Shown: one piece after another, positions 26,868 through 34,416 of the stretch
How positions within the stretch are numbered: position 1 is the stretch's first letter
Layout: each line of letters begins with the position of its first letter
Assembly: GCF_024256385.1 (NCBI RefSeq)
Contig: NZ_JAMLFW010000001.1
Location: 5,580,001-5,644,000, forward strand
Source of the DNA: Anatilimnocola floriformis
Lineage (GTDB): Bacteria; Planctomycetota; Planctomycetia; Pirellulales; Pirellulaceae
Reading direction: 5' to 3'
DNA: 64,000 nt
Notes under the pieces: generated by a model
Database searches by the model: none
Told to the model about the DNA's origin: nothing
What the model saw: only the letters and a program-made list of their open reading frames with translations
Made by a program: the position numbers and the translations under genes

Positions 26868-28313
26868 ATGCCTCTCTCCTTCGCCCGCCTCAGCTTCCTA
26901 ATCCTCATTGCTTGCTTCACGTTCACTGCAGCGAGCCGCGCTCAAGACGAAATCGCCTGGCCGCCGCCACTGAAGGGGGCGGTGAAGGGTGTCGTGACGA
27001 TCGAAGACAAATCGTTTCTCGAAGTGCCAAAAAACGTCGCCGAGCTCGCCGCGAAAGAAGGCTCGGCGAAATTCAGCGTGGCCAAGACGCCGCCGAAAGT
27101 TCAGCTGGTTCTTCACGACGAGCTTGGCGAAAAAGCAGCGACGCGCCGGCTGTGGTCATCGTGGGGCGACATCTGCCGGGCGAAAGATGGCAGCGTGTAC
27201 GTGGGCATCGGCGATCATGGCGACGACATTGGCGGTGATGCTCGCTGCTTTATTTATCGCTGGGATCCGGCGACGGCGACGCTCAAGCAGGTCGTCGATA
27301 TGAACAAAGTCATTCCGCCGAAGGCAGGACAACCGGCCTGGTCGAAGATTCATGCGAAAATCGACGAAGGGCCCGACGGCGGCATTTATTTCTGTTGCAC
27401 GCTGAACGACGGCAATCGCGCGAAGCTGCCGCCCGTTGCCGAAAATCCGAAGAAACAGCTGAAGGCGTACGGTTTTCACGAAGGCCTACCGGGCGGGCAG
27501 TTGTACCGCTTCGATCCGGCGACGGGTACAACGAAGGTGTTCGCCAGTCTGCCGCCGCGGCGTTGCACGGCAACGTCGATTCTCGATCTGCAGCGCAACG
27601 TGTGGTGGTGCAATCTCGAAGCCGGCGAAGGAAATGCTCTCTGGTGCCTCGATCTGCAGAGCGGCAAACCGATCTTTCAGGGCGAAGATAAAAGCGTCGG
27701 TTTCAATCGCAATTTTGCCTTGCTCAACGACGGCTCGATTCTGTTTAACGGTGATCTCGTCGGCGAAGACGCGCCGCTGATGAAGCTGAGCGTCGCCAGC
27801 AAAGCGATCTCGCCCACGAAGTCCGTCTTCAAGGACTCGCCCGGCATGCGCGCGACGACGCGCGAGACCAAGGATGGCCAGATCTTCGGCATCACGTACA
27901 AGAACACGCAGCTGTTTCGTTATGACACGAAGAAAGATGACCTTGAGATTATCGGCCACGATTGGCTCGCCGGTTCTTATGTTGCCGTTTGCGAACTTTC
28001 ACCTGACGAACGCTTTGTTTATTACCTGCCGGGCGCGCACGGCAAGGCTTGGAACGACGGCACGCCGGTGATTCAGTATGAAATCGCGACGCGACAGCAA
28101 AAGGTGATCGCCTTTTTAGCGCCGACGCTCGATCGCGAGTTCGAGTATGTTCCGGGCGGCACGTATGGCATTAAATTGAGCGCCGACGGCAGCACGCTGT
28201 ATGTCAATTTCAACGGCCATCCTGGTGATAGAATTCGCCCGGAGAAAATGAAGCCGATCGGCTTTGGTTTGACTTCCTTCGCGGCGATTCACATTCCGGC
28301 ATCAGAACGCTAA
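26868..28313 (+). CDS. secreted hypothetical protein, probably beta-propeller
   Basis: 481 residues. Signal peptide (residues 1-25, [13 protein letters not shown], cut after SRA). The mature part has repeated units with Gly-Asp turns and aromatic strands: [85 protein letters not shown]. This fits a propeller of the SMP-30/gluconolactonase or YVTN kind. No catalytic motif is recognised. It is divergent from the SDR gene and just upstream of two membrane protein genes. Confidence 0.75.
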   Translation: MPLSFARLSFLILIACFTFTAASRAQDEIAWPPPLKGAVKGVVTIEDKSFLEVPKNVAELAAKEGSAKFSVAKTPPKVQLVLHDELGEKAATRRLWSSWGDICRAKDGSVYVGIGDHGDDIGGDARCFIYRWDPATATLKQVVDMNKVIPPKAGQPAWSKIHAKIDEGPDGGIYFCCTLNDGNRAKLPPVAENPKKQLKAYGFHEGLPGGQLYRFDPATGTTKVFASLPPRRCTATSILDLQRNVWWCNLEAGEGNALWCLDLQSGKPIFQGEDKSVGFNRNFALLNDGSILFNGDLVGEDAPLMKLSVASKAISPTKSVFKDSPGMRATTRETKDGQIFGITYKNTQLFRYDTKKDDLEIIGHDWLAGSYVAVCELSPDERFVYYLPGAHGKAWNDGTPVIQYEIATRQQKVIAFLAPTLDREFEYVPGGTYGIKLSADGSTLYVNFNGHPGDRIRPEKMKPIGFGLTSFAAIHIPASER

Positions 28314-28319
28314 CGGTCC

Positions 28320-29474
28320 ATGTCACAAGATTTCTACCAGCAGTCGGAGTTCGTCAAACCCACGGAAATGCCGTCTACGGGGCTGTTTCGCGACGGCAAG
28401 CAGCTGGTTGTGGAGCTGGGCGACCATCAATTTCCCGATCGCTGCTTGAAGACCGATGTGCCGATCAGCGGCGCTCATGCGTTGATCAAACTGCTGACGT
28501 ACAACGTGCTGGCCGAAGAATTGAATCTGATTCGCGGTCTGGTCGTTGCTTCGACGAATCAGTTGCCGACGATTCGCGAGAGCAAGGGGAACAATGTCAC
28601 GGTGCAGCTCGGTGTGCCGCTCGCTCCGACGCAGGCCGCGCGGCTGCGGTCGAGTTGGCCACTCTACACTGCGATTTTTTTCGTCGTATGGACCGTTGCT
28701 TGCTTCGCCGGCTTGTACGTTTGGAACCAACCGAATCAAGCAGCGATTTTTCTCGGGCTGCTGATCGGCGTGTTGCTCGGCATCATCGGCATGGTCGTTG
28801 GGTTTACGCAGATGGCGCTGCGCACGAGTCATGTGCTCGCCATCAAACGCCTCGCCGATCGCAAAGTCTGGCTCACCGGCGTGCATGCCGATTGGCTGGC
28901 GCGGCTGCCCGTTTATGTCGCGAGCACGGGGCTGCTGCAGCGGGATTTGCAGCGGGCGGTGTCTTCGCAGTGGTTATCGTTCGCCACGGCGATCGGGTTT
29001 GGCCTGGCGACGCTTGTTTGCGGACCGATGGCGCTGCTGGGATACAGCAAAGGTATGGCCAGCCAAAGTTGGCCCGAGGCGGAAGCCTCGATTCAGCACG
29101 CCGAGATGCACCACCACAGCACTTCGCGACGCGGCCGGCGGAGCGAATGGTGGACGATCGATTTCCACTTCAACTTTCAGGTCAACAACAGGCCGTACAG
29201 CGGCGAAGGCCAGCAAAAAGAAACGTCGGAAGCGGCTGCGCGGAATAACCTGCAAGGCAAACCACCGGGAACGAAGATCACGGTGTTCTACAATCCAGCC
29301 GATCCCAATGACAATCGCATCGAGCGCGGTTTGACCAATGGCGAGATCGTGTGGATCGTCATGGCATCGATCGTGAGCGCGATTGCGCTGTTAGCGACGA
29401 TCTACGGGATGGCGGCCCGAGCTCGCAAAGCCGGCCTGCAAGCGCAGCTTGATGAGCGGCTGGCCCGCGTATGA
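28320..29474 (+). CDS. membrane protein with DUF3592-like domain (paralog A)
   Basis: 384 residues. Two helices after a soluble N-terminal part (about 119-138 and 141-165), one near 215-240 and a last one near 345-365. Between them, PEAEASIQHAEMH ... WWTIDFHFNFQVNNRPYSGEG ... GTKITVFYNPADPNDNRIE fits the DUF3592 pattern (a beta domain ending in F-Y-N-P). The soluble segment LADRKVWLTGVHADWLARLP is shared with the next gene. Starts 6 bases after the propeller gene and overlaps paralog B by ATGA. Function unknown. Confidence 0.72.
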   Translation: MSQDFYQQSEFVKPTEMPSTGLFRDGKQLVVELGDHQFPDRCLKTDVPISGAHALIKLLTYNVLAEELNLIRGLVVASTNQLPTIRESKGNNVTVQLGVPLAPTQAARLRSSWPLYTAIFFVVWTVACFAGLYVWNQPNQAAIFLGLLIGVLLGIIGMVVGFTQMALRTSHVLAIKRLADRKVWLTGVHADWLARLPVYVASTGLLQRDLQRAVSSQWLSFATAIGFGLATLVCGPMALLGYSKGMASQSWPEAEASIQHAEMHHHSTSRRGRRSEWWTIDFHFNFQVNNRPYSGEGQQKETSEAAARNNLQGKPPGTKITVFYNPADPNDNRIERGLTNGEIVWIVMASIVSAIALLATIYGMAARARKAGLQAQLDERLARV

Positions 29475-30334
29475 TTCCCGATCGCGATGGCGTTTGGCGA
29501 GACGGCAACGCGCTGGTCATCGACCTGGCCGGGCATCATTTTCCGCGGCGGTGTGTGAAGTCGAATGAACTCGTCGAGCCGCCGTTCTCGCTGGTCTCGC
29601 TGACCTGCCATTCGCCCGGGTATGCGGAGTTGAAACTGTTGCAGGCGGAGCCACGGCGGTTCGCGCGGACGAAGTATGTGGTCACTAGCGGCCATAAACA
29701 GGAGACGCGGATTCATTTTGAGCTGCCGTTGCCTTTGACGCCACGCTGGCGAACGATCGTGCAATCGAAGTGGGGCGTGCGACTCTTGTGGATCGGCGCG
29801 GCAATGCTCATGGCCACTTACGCGGCCTGGGTGCTGCTCCACAACAGCTTTGATTGGGAGTGGATCCCGCAACTATCGCTGGCCGTATCGATCTTAGTGC
29901 TGATCTGCGGTGCTGCCGTACAACTCCATCAGCGCTCGACACTCACGGTGCAAAAACTGTTCGACGGCAAGATTTGGATCGGCGGCGTGCATGGCGATTG
30001 GCTTGCGACGTTGCCACCGTTCACGCCGAGCAAGCGGATGCTGACGGAAGAGGTTCGCCTCCTCAGCTGGTCGTTCTGGATCAGCGCCAGCGGCGGTCTG
30101 GCCTTACTCTTGCTGTTTCTGATCAATAGCCTGAGCAGCGGCACCGAAAGTGCTGAGTATCGGAACGTTCGCTATGCGTTGCTCACCGCCGCCGCGGCAG
30201 CATTACTGATGGGCAATCGCGCTCGACTATTGCTACTTACAGAGCGGGCGAAGCTGCACTGGTTCTATCCGGTGCTCACCCGCAGAACATTTCGGCGACA
30301 ACGCAGACGAATGAGAAAGTCGCGACGGCGGTGA
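29471..30334 (+). CDS. membrane protein related to the preceding gene (paralog B)
   Basis: 287 residues. The N-terminal region (VWRDGNALVIDLAGHHFPRRCVKSNE) matches FRDGKQLVVELGDHQFPDRCLKTD of paralog A, and FDGKIWIGGVHGDWLATLP matches its LADRKVWLTGVHADWLARLP. Helices lie at about 100-120, 130-152, 198-218 and 235-250. It lacks the DUF3592-like part. The gene ends 29 bases before the target-site duplication of the mobile element. Confidence 0.68.
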   Translation: MIPDRDGVWRDGNALVIDLAGHHFPRRCVKSNELVEPPFSLVSLTCHSPGYAELKLLQAEPRRFARTKYVVTSGHKQETRIHFELPLPLTPRWRTIVQSKWGVRLLWIGAAMLMATYAAWVLLHNSFDWEWIPQLSLAVSILVLICGAAVQLHQRSTLTVQKLFDGKIWIGGVHGDWLATLPPFTPSKRMLTEEVRLLSWSFWISASGGLALLLLFLINSLSSGTESAEYRNVRYALLTAAAAALLMGNRARLLLLTERAKLHWFYPVLTRRTFRRQRRRMRKSRRR

Positions 30335-30362
30335 AACCGGGGCGAGACTTGACGACCCGCCA

Positions 30363-30370
30363 CCCAACCT
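30363..30370. repeat. target-site duplication CCCAACCT, left copy
   Basis: The 8 bases directly outside the left terminal repeat are identical to those outside the right one (33689-33696). IS1-family insertions typically duplicate 8-9 bases. Confidence 0.9.
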
Positions 30371-30395
30371 GGTGCTGGGCGATTAAGTGGACCCG
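30371..30395. repeat. left terminal inverted repeat
   Basis: Starts GGTGCTG. Its inner 16 bases (30380-30395) match the right repeat at 14 of 16 positions. Confidence 0.88.
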
Positions 30396-30418
30396 TTTTC
30401 GATTGGCACGGGAAGTGC

Positions 30419-30718
30419 CTAGGGCGGCGGCTCACTTCGCAATTTGTCTTGCCAGTTTGGCGCATCGCCCCACGTCTCAGGCCGGACTCGCCGGTCGAGG
30501 AATTCCAGCGGCCAGAAGAACCGATCGGTCTTTGGATAGCCAAATCGGTAGTTAGACCACGTCCAGGACGGTTCTAGCGTTTGTTGGTCCACATAATTCG
30601 GTCGAACAACGCTGCGGCCACTTGGCACGACCAGCGCCAAATAGCTCCCCACATACACCACCGGCAAGAGCAGCAGCACGATAGCGACGATCAGCGGTGC
30701 GCGGGATTCGCGTTTCAT
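30419..30718 (-). CDS. small membrane protein (element cargo)
   Basis: 99 residues from the ATG at 30718. Basic N-terminus KRESRAP, one membrane helix (about 8-30, LIVAIVLLLLPVVYVGSYLALV), then an aromatic-rich soluble tail (WTWSNYRFGYPKTDRFFWPLEFLDRR). Only 1 base separates it from the stop of the next gene upstream, so the two are almost certainly one operon. It ends 24 bases from the left terminal repeat. Unknown function; it could be a host gene captured by the element. Confidence 0.62.
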   Translation of the reverse strand: MKRESRAPLIVAIVLLLLPVVYVGSYLALVVPSGRSVVRPNYVDQQTLEPSWTWSNYRFGYPKTDRFFWPLEFLDRRVRPETWGDAPNWQDKLRSEPPP

Positions 30719-30719
30719 G

Positions 30720-31577
30720 TTATTTCGGCGCACCCTCCACAGGATCAGCTGCCAGGAGCGAGGGCGGCTGTACGAGCGCTGCCTCAAACATCTTAAGCGT
30801 GTTGACCAAGGTGTCGAATTCAAGCTTCGTGAGCTTTGACGGAACATTCAGCCATGCGACCTTGAGCGATGGCATCGTGATGGGCAAGTTAACGGTTTCG
30901 GCGACCACCCCCATGCTCGGCATGATCGGGTTTGTCGGCAAGTGATAAGTCGTTGTCGTCATTTGATTTGGAAGCGGAGCTTGGTTTCGCCCCGCCGTAT
31001 TTGGGTATGACGTTGCTGAGTCGCTCGATTCATGCGAGTCCAGATCGTCATCATCGTCTTCAATTGTATCTGGTTCCGCGACGCGAGCATAGGCAACAGT
31101 TTGAGACAACTGCCGTATGAACTTATCAACATGGGCATCATTGAACTCCATTTCGCGGATCAGAAACGCAGATAGCGAAGCATTTGACGGCAGGTGTCCA
31201 CCGTACTTTTCCCAGATCTTTCGATGTAGCGGGGGTGAAAGGGCAGCTGTCTTGATGGCCTTAAGCCGTTCCGGAGAAGACTCGTTTTCGGCAATCAGAA
31301 TATCTAACGCGAGATTTGACAGTCGCACCTGACGCGACTCAGTTCCGCCGTCTTCCTCGACCAAAAGGCCAAATTGCTTCAGCGCAGCAACTGCACGAAG
31401 TCCGCCGCTGCTTGCAGCCGTTTCGTAGCCGAAATGCTCGCAGACTACAACATCCACTGGGACTGCATGCCGTTTCTCGTGGCGGTAAATGACCGAAGCC
31501 TTTTCGATTGCCTCTTGCAGATTGATTGATGGGTATGCTGGGCTGCGCAGTCGCTGTTTTTTCCGGTCGTCGGCCAT
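30720..31577 (-). CDS. unknown protein with winged-helix-like N-terminus (element cargo)
   Basis: 285 residues from the ATG at 31577, which has AGGA at a proper distance; an ATG at 31622 is too close to the promoter. Residues 7-95 look like a winged helix (EAIEKASVIYRHE, then GGLRAVAALKQFGLLVEEDGG and VRLSNLALDIL). The middle has an Asp/Ser-rich linker (EDDDDDLDSHESSDSA). The C-terminus ends with MPSLKVAWLNVPSKLTKLEFDTL, a short beta-alpha unit. Probably DNA-binding, perhaps controlling the element; not a recognised family. Base composition is lower in GC than neighbouring host genes. Confidence 0.7.
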   Translation of the reverse strand: MADDRKKQRLRSPAYPSINLQEAIEKASVIYRHEKRHAVPVDVVVCEHFGYETAASSGGLRAVAALKQFGLLVEEDGGTESRQVRLSNLALDILIAENESSPERLKAIKTAALSPPLHRKIWEKYGGHLPSNASLSAFLIREMEFNDAHVDKFIRQLSQTVAYARVAEPDTIEDDDDDLDSHESSDSATSYPNTAGRNQAPLPNQMTTTTYHLPTNPIMPSMGVVAETVNLPITMPSLKVAWLNVPSKLTKLEFDTLVNTLKMFEAALVQPPSLLAADPVEGAPK

Positions 31578-31622
31578 AAATAGATCCTGGTTGAGTTCCT
31601 GTCTGATCGGTATCTGAGCCAT

Positions 31623-31665
31623 ATCATTGCAGACAAAACAGATTTGTCAAGAAACATCGCAGACA
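31623..31665 (-). promoter_or_regulatory. promoter of the cargo operon with paired direct repeats
   Basis: On the minus strand a consensus -35 TTGACA (31650-31645), a 16-base spacer and AATGAT (31628-31623), 46 bases upstream of the chosen ATG. Two direct repeats, TGTCTGCGATG (31665-31655) and TGTCTGCAATG (31635-31625), lie 30 bases apart, on the same helix face, bracketing the -35 and overlapping the -10. They are good candidates for regulator sites. Confidence 0.5.
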
Positions 31666-32154
31666 GGGGCTAGACTCGTGCCTCGACGACGGGTAAGATT
31701 TGGAAGTCGCAGCAATGGAAAGGATGGTGCGCGATGGCTAGAAGGGAACGCAGGATCAGCCAGTTGGTTGTCGCTGGTTGATCTGCCGCAGGCTCAGAAA
31801 TGAGCGAGTCAGAAGAGGGGCCGGGACCGCAAATCGAGGCTACCCAAATCTGGCGAGATGACCTTTTTCAAGATCGTTAGAGTGGTGAATCGTTAATCCT
31901 GGTGCTGGTCGTGTCACCGACCAGATGACCGTCCAAAGGATCAGGACGGAGCTTCCAAAACTTCGCGATTCACCGCTCGCTTTTGCTTGCTAGTGCAAAC
32001 ATGGCTTTTCACTATCATATACAGCCTCGCTTTTCGAGGCTATGGCGTCTCCGCTGATTTTGTGGAGACCGGCCCGCGTCTTGGTGGCGCAGCAGATTTA
32101 TAAACTGCCGAAGGGTACGGCGTCGCCGTTGGGATCGTAACCCCCGCTCTCCGC
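31666..32154. other. gene-poor interior of the mobile element
   Basis: About 490 bases without a convincing gene. It contains small hairpins: CTGGTCG/CGACCAG at about 31905-31925, AGCCTCG/CGAGGCT at 32023-32041, and GTCTCC/GGAGAC at about 32047-32069. Short open frames here (32 and 65 codons) have no Shine-Dalgarno sequence and look like chance. Confidence 0.45.
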
Positions 32155-32358
32155 TCAGCCCTTCTTGCTAAGCAATTCGCGAATGGCAATTGTGACCGCC
32201 TGTGAGCGGTTCCAACCCTCTTTCTCGCGTAGCTCATCGAGTTGTGCCACTACGTCACTCGGCACTGTAACGGCCACCAGAACGGCCTTTGCGTCAGGGT
32301 CAATTGGCTTCCGGCCAGCGCCCTTCCGTTTGCCGCCGTGCGCCTTTTTCTTCCCTAT
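32155..32358 (-). CDS. ribbon-helix-helix (CopG-like) DNA-binding protein, non-canonical start
   Basis: 67 residues if translation begins at ATA (32358), seven bases after a strong AAGGAG; no ATG, GTG or TTG exists between the upstream stop and the domain. N-terminal basic GGKRKGAGRKP motif, then the ribbon-helix-helix: strand AVLVAVTVPSDVV, helix AQLDELREKEG, turn, helix WNRSQAVTIAIRELLSK. Such proteins bind short palindromes as dimers. It lies head-to-head with the transposase, with a palindrome between them. The ATA may be a decayed ATG or a true rare start that limits synthesis. Confidence 0.55.
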   Translation of the reverse strand: MGKKKAHGGKRKGAGRKPIDPDAKAVLVAVTVPSDVVAQLDELREKEGWNRSQAVTIAIRELLSKKG

Positions 32359-32385
32359 TTTCCACTCCTTGAAAGAAATATAATC

Positions 32386-32412
32386 GAATCATGTTGACGG
32401 CGAACATGATTC
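32386..32412. promoter_or_regulatory. perfect palindromic operator candidate (GAATCATGTT-N7-AACATGATTC)
   Basis: Perfect 10-bp arms at 32386-32395 and 32403-32412. It lies between the divergent ribbon-helix-helix gene and the transposase and overlaps the -35 of the transposase promoter. This is the expected position for repression by the neighbouring protein. Confidence 0.6.
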
Positions 32413-32421
32413 TAATATAAT
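32394..32421 (+). promoter_or_regulatory. near-consensus sigma70 promoter of the transposase
   Basis: TTGACG (32394-32399), 16-base spacer, TATAAT (32416-32421). This is the best match to the sigma70 consensus noticed in the window. The leader to the transposase ATG is about 150 bases and contains a strong hairpin. Confidence 0.65.
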
Positions 32422-32450
32422 AGAAATCAACGCGGGCCGGCAAGCCCACG

Positions 32451-32488
32451 AAAAAAGCCCAGTCCAACCCGGCAAGGTCGAACTGGGC
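32451..32488 (-). terminator. intrinsic terminator on the minus strand / leader hairpin on the plus strand
   Basis: Stem of 13 pairs, 32457-32469 with 32476-32488 (outer pairs GCCCAGT/ACTGGGC, two wobbles inside), loop of 6, and six A's at 32451-32456 that give U6 on the minus strand. It blocks leftward read-in towards the ribbon-helix-helix gene. In the rightward transposase leader it is a hairpin without a U-run. Confidence 0.65.
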
Positions 32489-32577
32489 CAGCAAAGAAAA
32501 CCAGGCTGTTCGCCCGATTCCCCAGCGTAGTAACTGGAATCATAAGCGAGGCAGCCGCAACTTTGAAGGCTGTCCCT

Positions 32578-33591
32578 ATGATCGGTCTCCCAGAATGCAA
32601 TCACCCCCGGAGCAAGAAGAGCGGGATGACGAAGTGCGGAACGCAGCGCTACAAGTGCTTGGAATGCGGTAAGCGGTTCACGCACAGCACGAAGGTGCTC
32701 AGCGGCATGAGGCTTGGAGTTGAGAAGTCGGCGCAGGTCATCAGCATGCTTTGCGAAGGGTTGAGCATCCGTGCTACTTCGCGTTTGTCGGGTGTCTGCA
32801 AAGACACGATTCTCGAATTGCTGCTGACCGTTGGCCAGCGCTGCAAGACATTCCTCGAAAACGTGATCGTCGGCCAGCCAGTGAAGGACGTGAGCGTCGA
32901 CGAACTTTGGAGCTTCTGCATGATGAAGGAGCGGACCCGCAAGATTAACAGCCTGCCGGTTGGCAGCTGCGGTGACAACTACTGCTATGTCGGCTTCGAG
33001 CGCAACACGCGGCTCATCCTCGCTTGGCATTCAGGCGAGCGGACTCACCAGAACGGTTTGGAGTTCGTGCAGAAGCTCCAGCGGGCTTGCGAGAAAGGCC
33101 GCTGCCAGATCAGCAGCGACGGTTGGAAGCCCTACAAGCACCTGATCCCGAATCACTTCCCGAACGCCGACTACGGCATGGTCATCAAGATATTCGCGAG
33201 CGCTGGCGATCAGACCCGCTACAGCCCCGCGAAGATAGTCGAAATGAAACTGCGGACTATCGCTGGCAAGCCAGACGAGAGCCGCATGAACACCAGCCAC
33301 AGCGAACGTTTCAATCTGACGATTCGCATGGGCATGCGTCGGTTCACTCGGTTGACGAACGGCTTCAGCAAGTCGCACGAGCACCACGAAGCGGCCTTGG
33401 CTTTGTTCTTCATGCACTACAACTACGTCGCGATGCACGGCACGATTAAGTCGACGCCAGCACAAGCGGCAGGTCTGGCAGATCGGCAGTGGACGATTGC
33501 CGAAATGATCGAAGCGGTTGGCACCTACGTGAAGCCTGAACCAAAGCGACCATCGATCATCGAAGCGATCGAGCGGATAGGCGACAACTAG
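32578..33591 (+). CDS. IS1-family transposase (single ORF)
   Basis: 337 residues from the ATG at 32578; a TTG at 32563 is the only longer choice. The N-terminal zinc-finger-like part (C7, C20, C27, C30; GTQRYKCLECGKRFT) corresponds to InsA, and the rest to InsB in one uninterrupted frame, so no frameshift is needed. Candidate catalytic residues: D108 (VDELW), D181 (SSDGW) and E243 (SHSERFN), the last followed by RRFTRLTNGFSKS as in IS1. All look intact, so the element may still be active. The terminal GGnnnTG ends and 8-bp duplication agree with this family. Confidence 0.88.
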   Translation: MIGLPECNHPRSKKSGMTKCGTQRYKCLECGKRFTHSTKVLSGMRLGVEKSAQVISMLCEGLSIRATSRLSGVCKDTILELLLTVGQRCKTFLENVIVGQPVKDVSVDELWSFCMMKERTRKINSLPVGSCGDNYCYVGFERNTRLILAWHSGERTHQNGLEFVQKLQRACEKGRCQISSDGWKPYKHLIPNHFPNADYGMVIKIFASAGDQTRYSPAKIVEMKLRTIAGKPDESRMNTSHSERFNLTIRMGMRRFTRLTNGFSKSHEHHEAALALFFMHYNYVAMHGTIKSTPAQAAGLADRQWTIAEMIEAVGTYVKPEPKRPSIIEAIERIGDN

Positions 33592-33601
33592 TCGCCAGTC
33601 G

Positions 33602-33628
33602 GCCCCGTCAGAAATGGCGGGGCTTTTT
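33602..33628 (+). terminator. intrinsic terminator after the transposase
   Basis: GCCCCGTC (33602-33609) pairs with GGCGGGGC (33616-33623) with one wobble, followed by five T's (33624-33628). It begins 11 bases after the transposase stop. Confidence 0.8.
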
Positions 33629-33663
33629 CATTTCTTGTGGTAAAATTATTTTCAGATTTTTCG

Positions 33664-33688
33664 CAGGTCCACTTAGTCGACCACTACC
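33664..33688. repeat. right terminal inverted repeat
   Basis: Read inward from 33688 it begins GGTAGTG and matches the left repeat at 20 of 25 positions. Confidence 0.88.
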
Positions 33689-33696
33689 CCCAACCT
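33689..33696. repeat. target-site duplication CCCAACCT, right copy
   Basis: Identical to 30363-30370. Removing one copy and the element rejoins an intergenic sequence reading ...CCACCCAACCTCGATAATG... Confidence 0.9.
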
Positions 33697-33972
33697 CGAT
33701 AATGAACATAAGTTCACATGCCCATTGGCCGCGCTCCAGGAGCGTAGGGTCTCGATTGTTGCTGCGCGGTAAGAAAATCCGCAGCGGTGAAGTGAGATAG
33801 CAGTTGCGGCTAGATCGCGCGGTTATGAAGGTGCGCGAGTGGGGTTATAAAAGGTTATAGGCTCATGAGCATTAATCTCCGTAAGCCGCTGCTACACAGC
33901 GACTTACAGACGAAGCGAATTGCAATAACCTGTTATAATATAACAGGTGAAATGCCACTGCCCAAGCGCGCG
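33697..33972. other. intergenic host DNA with palindromes
   Basis: 276 bases after the element and before the convergent lipoprotein gene. It holds a perfect 10-bp-arm palindrome ACCTGTTATA-A-TATAACAGGT (33928-33948), two nearby GGTTATA copies (about 33842-33861), and an imperfect hairpin GTAAGcCGCTG/CAGCGaCTTAC around 33880-33908. No gene seen. Confidence 0.5.
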
Positions 33973-34389
33973 TTATGGCTTGCTGAGGAGGTCAAACTTC
34001 GCTAGGGGTGCGTTCTTTTGGACGTCCAGTTCCAACGTCGTCTCGGCGTTGTATTTGCGAGGGATGAGCTCGACCACCTTGTCGCGCATCATGCTATTGG
34101 ACCCCGGATAAACCGGTTCCTGGCCGATCACTTTGCTGGCGGTGATGCGGACTTTTGCTTTACCGACTGCCACATCCAACTTGAATTTGCCGTCGTGGAT
34201 TTTGTCGCCCGCGGTTGGGTCATCGCCGTTGCTGGGTTCGAAGCGGATGTTCCCTTCGGCCAGCGGTTGGCCATCGAGGGTCACATCGCCGGTCACGGTT
34301 GCCATGGGCGGACCTTTGGGACCGCAGCCGGCCACTACCAACGCCAGCCACAAGAAACAGAACACACCCCAAGAGCCAAATCGGATCAC
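33973..34389 (-). CDS. lipoprotein with carboxypeptidase-regulatory-like domain
   Basis: 138 residues. Signal peptide with lipobox VAGC (Cys at residue 22). The body TGDVTLDGQPLAEGNIRFEP ... DGKFKLDVAVGKAKVRIT is the same beta-sandwich pattern as the lipoprotein at 14.4 kb, here with VYPGSNSMMRDKVVELIPRKYNAETTLELDV typical of planctomycete members. It lies 27 bases after the stop of the third DUF1559 gene, same strand, so the DUF1559/lipoprotein order is kept. Confidence 0.82.
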   Translation of the reverse strand: MIRFGSWGVFCFLWLALVVAGCGPKGPPMATVTGDVTLDGQPLAEGNIRFEPSNGDDPTAGDKIHDGKFKLDVAVGKAKVRITASKVIGQEPVYPGSNSMMRDKVVELIPRKYNAETTLELDVQKNAPLAKFDLLSKP

Positions 34390-34416
34390 GTTGCGTCTTT
34401 CGTCGTCTGGTCGTCG

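Larger units (their letters stand above)
30371..33688 (+). mobile_element. IS1-family-type element with cargo genes (3318 bp)
   Basis: Terminal inverted repeats of 25 bases, read inward: left 30371-30395 begins GGTGCTGGGCG, right 33688-33664 begins GGTAGTGGTCG. Both continue into AAGTGGACC, and 20 of 25 positions match. Both ends fit the IS1-family end GGnnnTG. A perfect 8-bp duplication CCCAACCT lies immediately outside. Contents from left: small membrane protein, winged-helix-like protein, about 530 bases without a gene, ribbon-helix-helix protein, transposase. The element sits between genes and interrupts none. It is AT-richer than its surroundings. At 3.3 kb it is well above the roughly 1 kb usual for the family, which fits the cargo-bearing ISMhu11-like group. 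Confidence 0.88.

Noticed and set aside
32040-32237. 65-codon minus-strand frame overlapping the RHH 3' part
   Set aside because: Overlaps the supported RHH domain in another frame and has random composition.
32300-32494. 64-codon minus-strand frame over the RHH start and leader hairpin
   Set aside because: It passes through the terminator and is out of frame with the ribbon-helix-helix domain.
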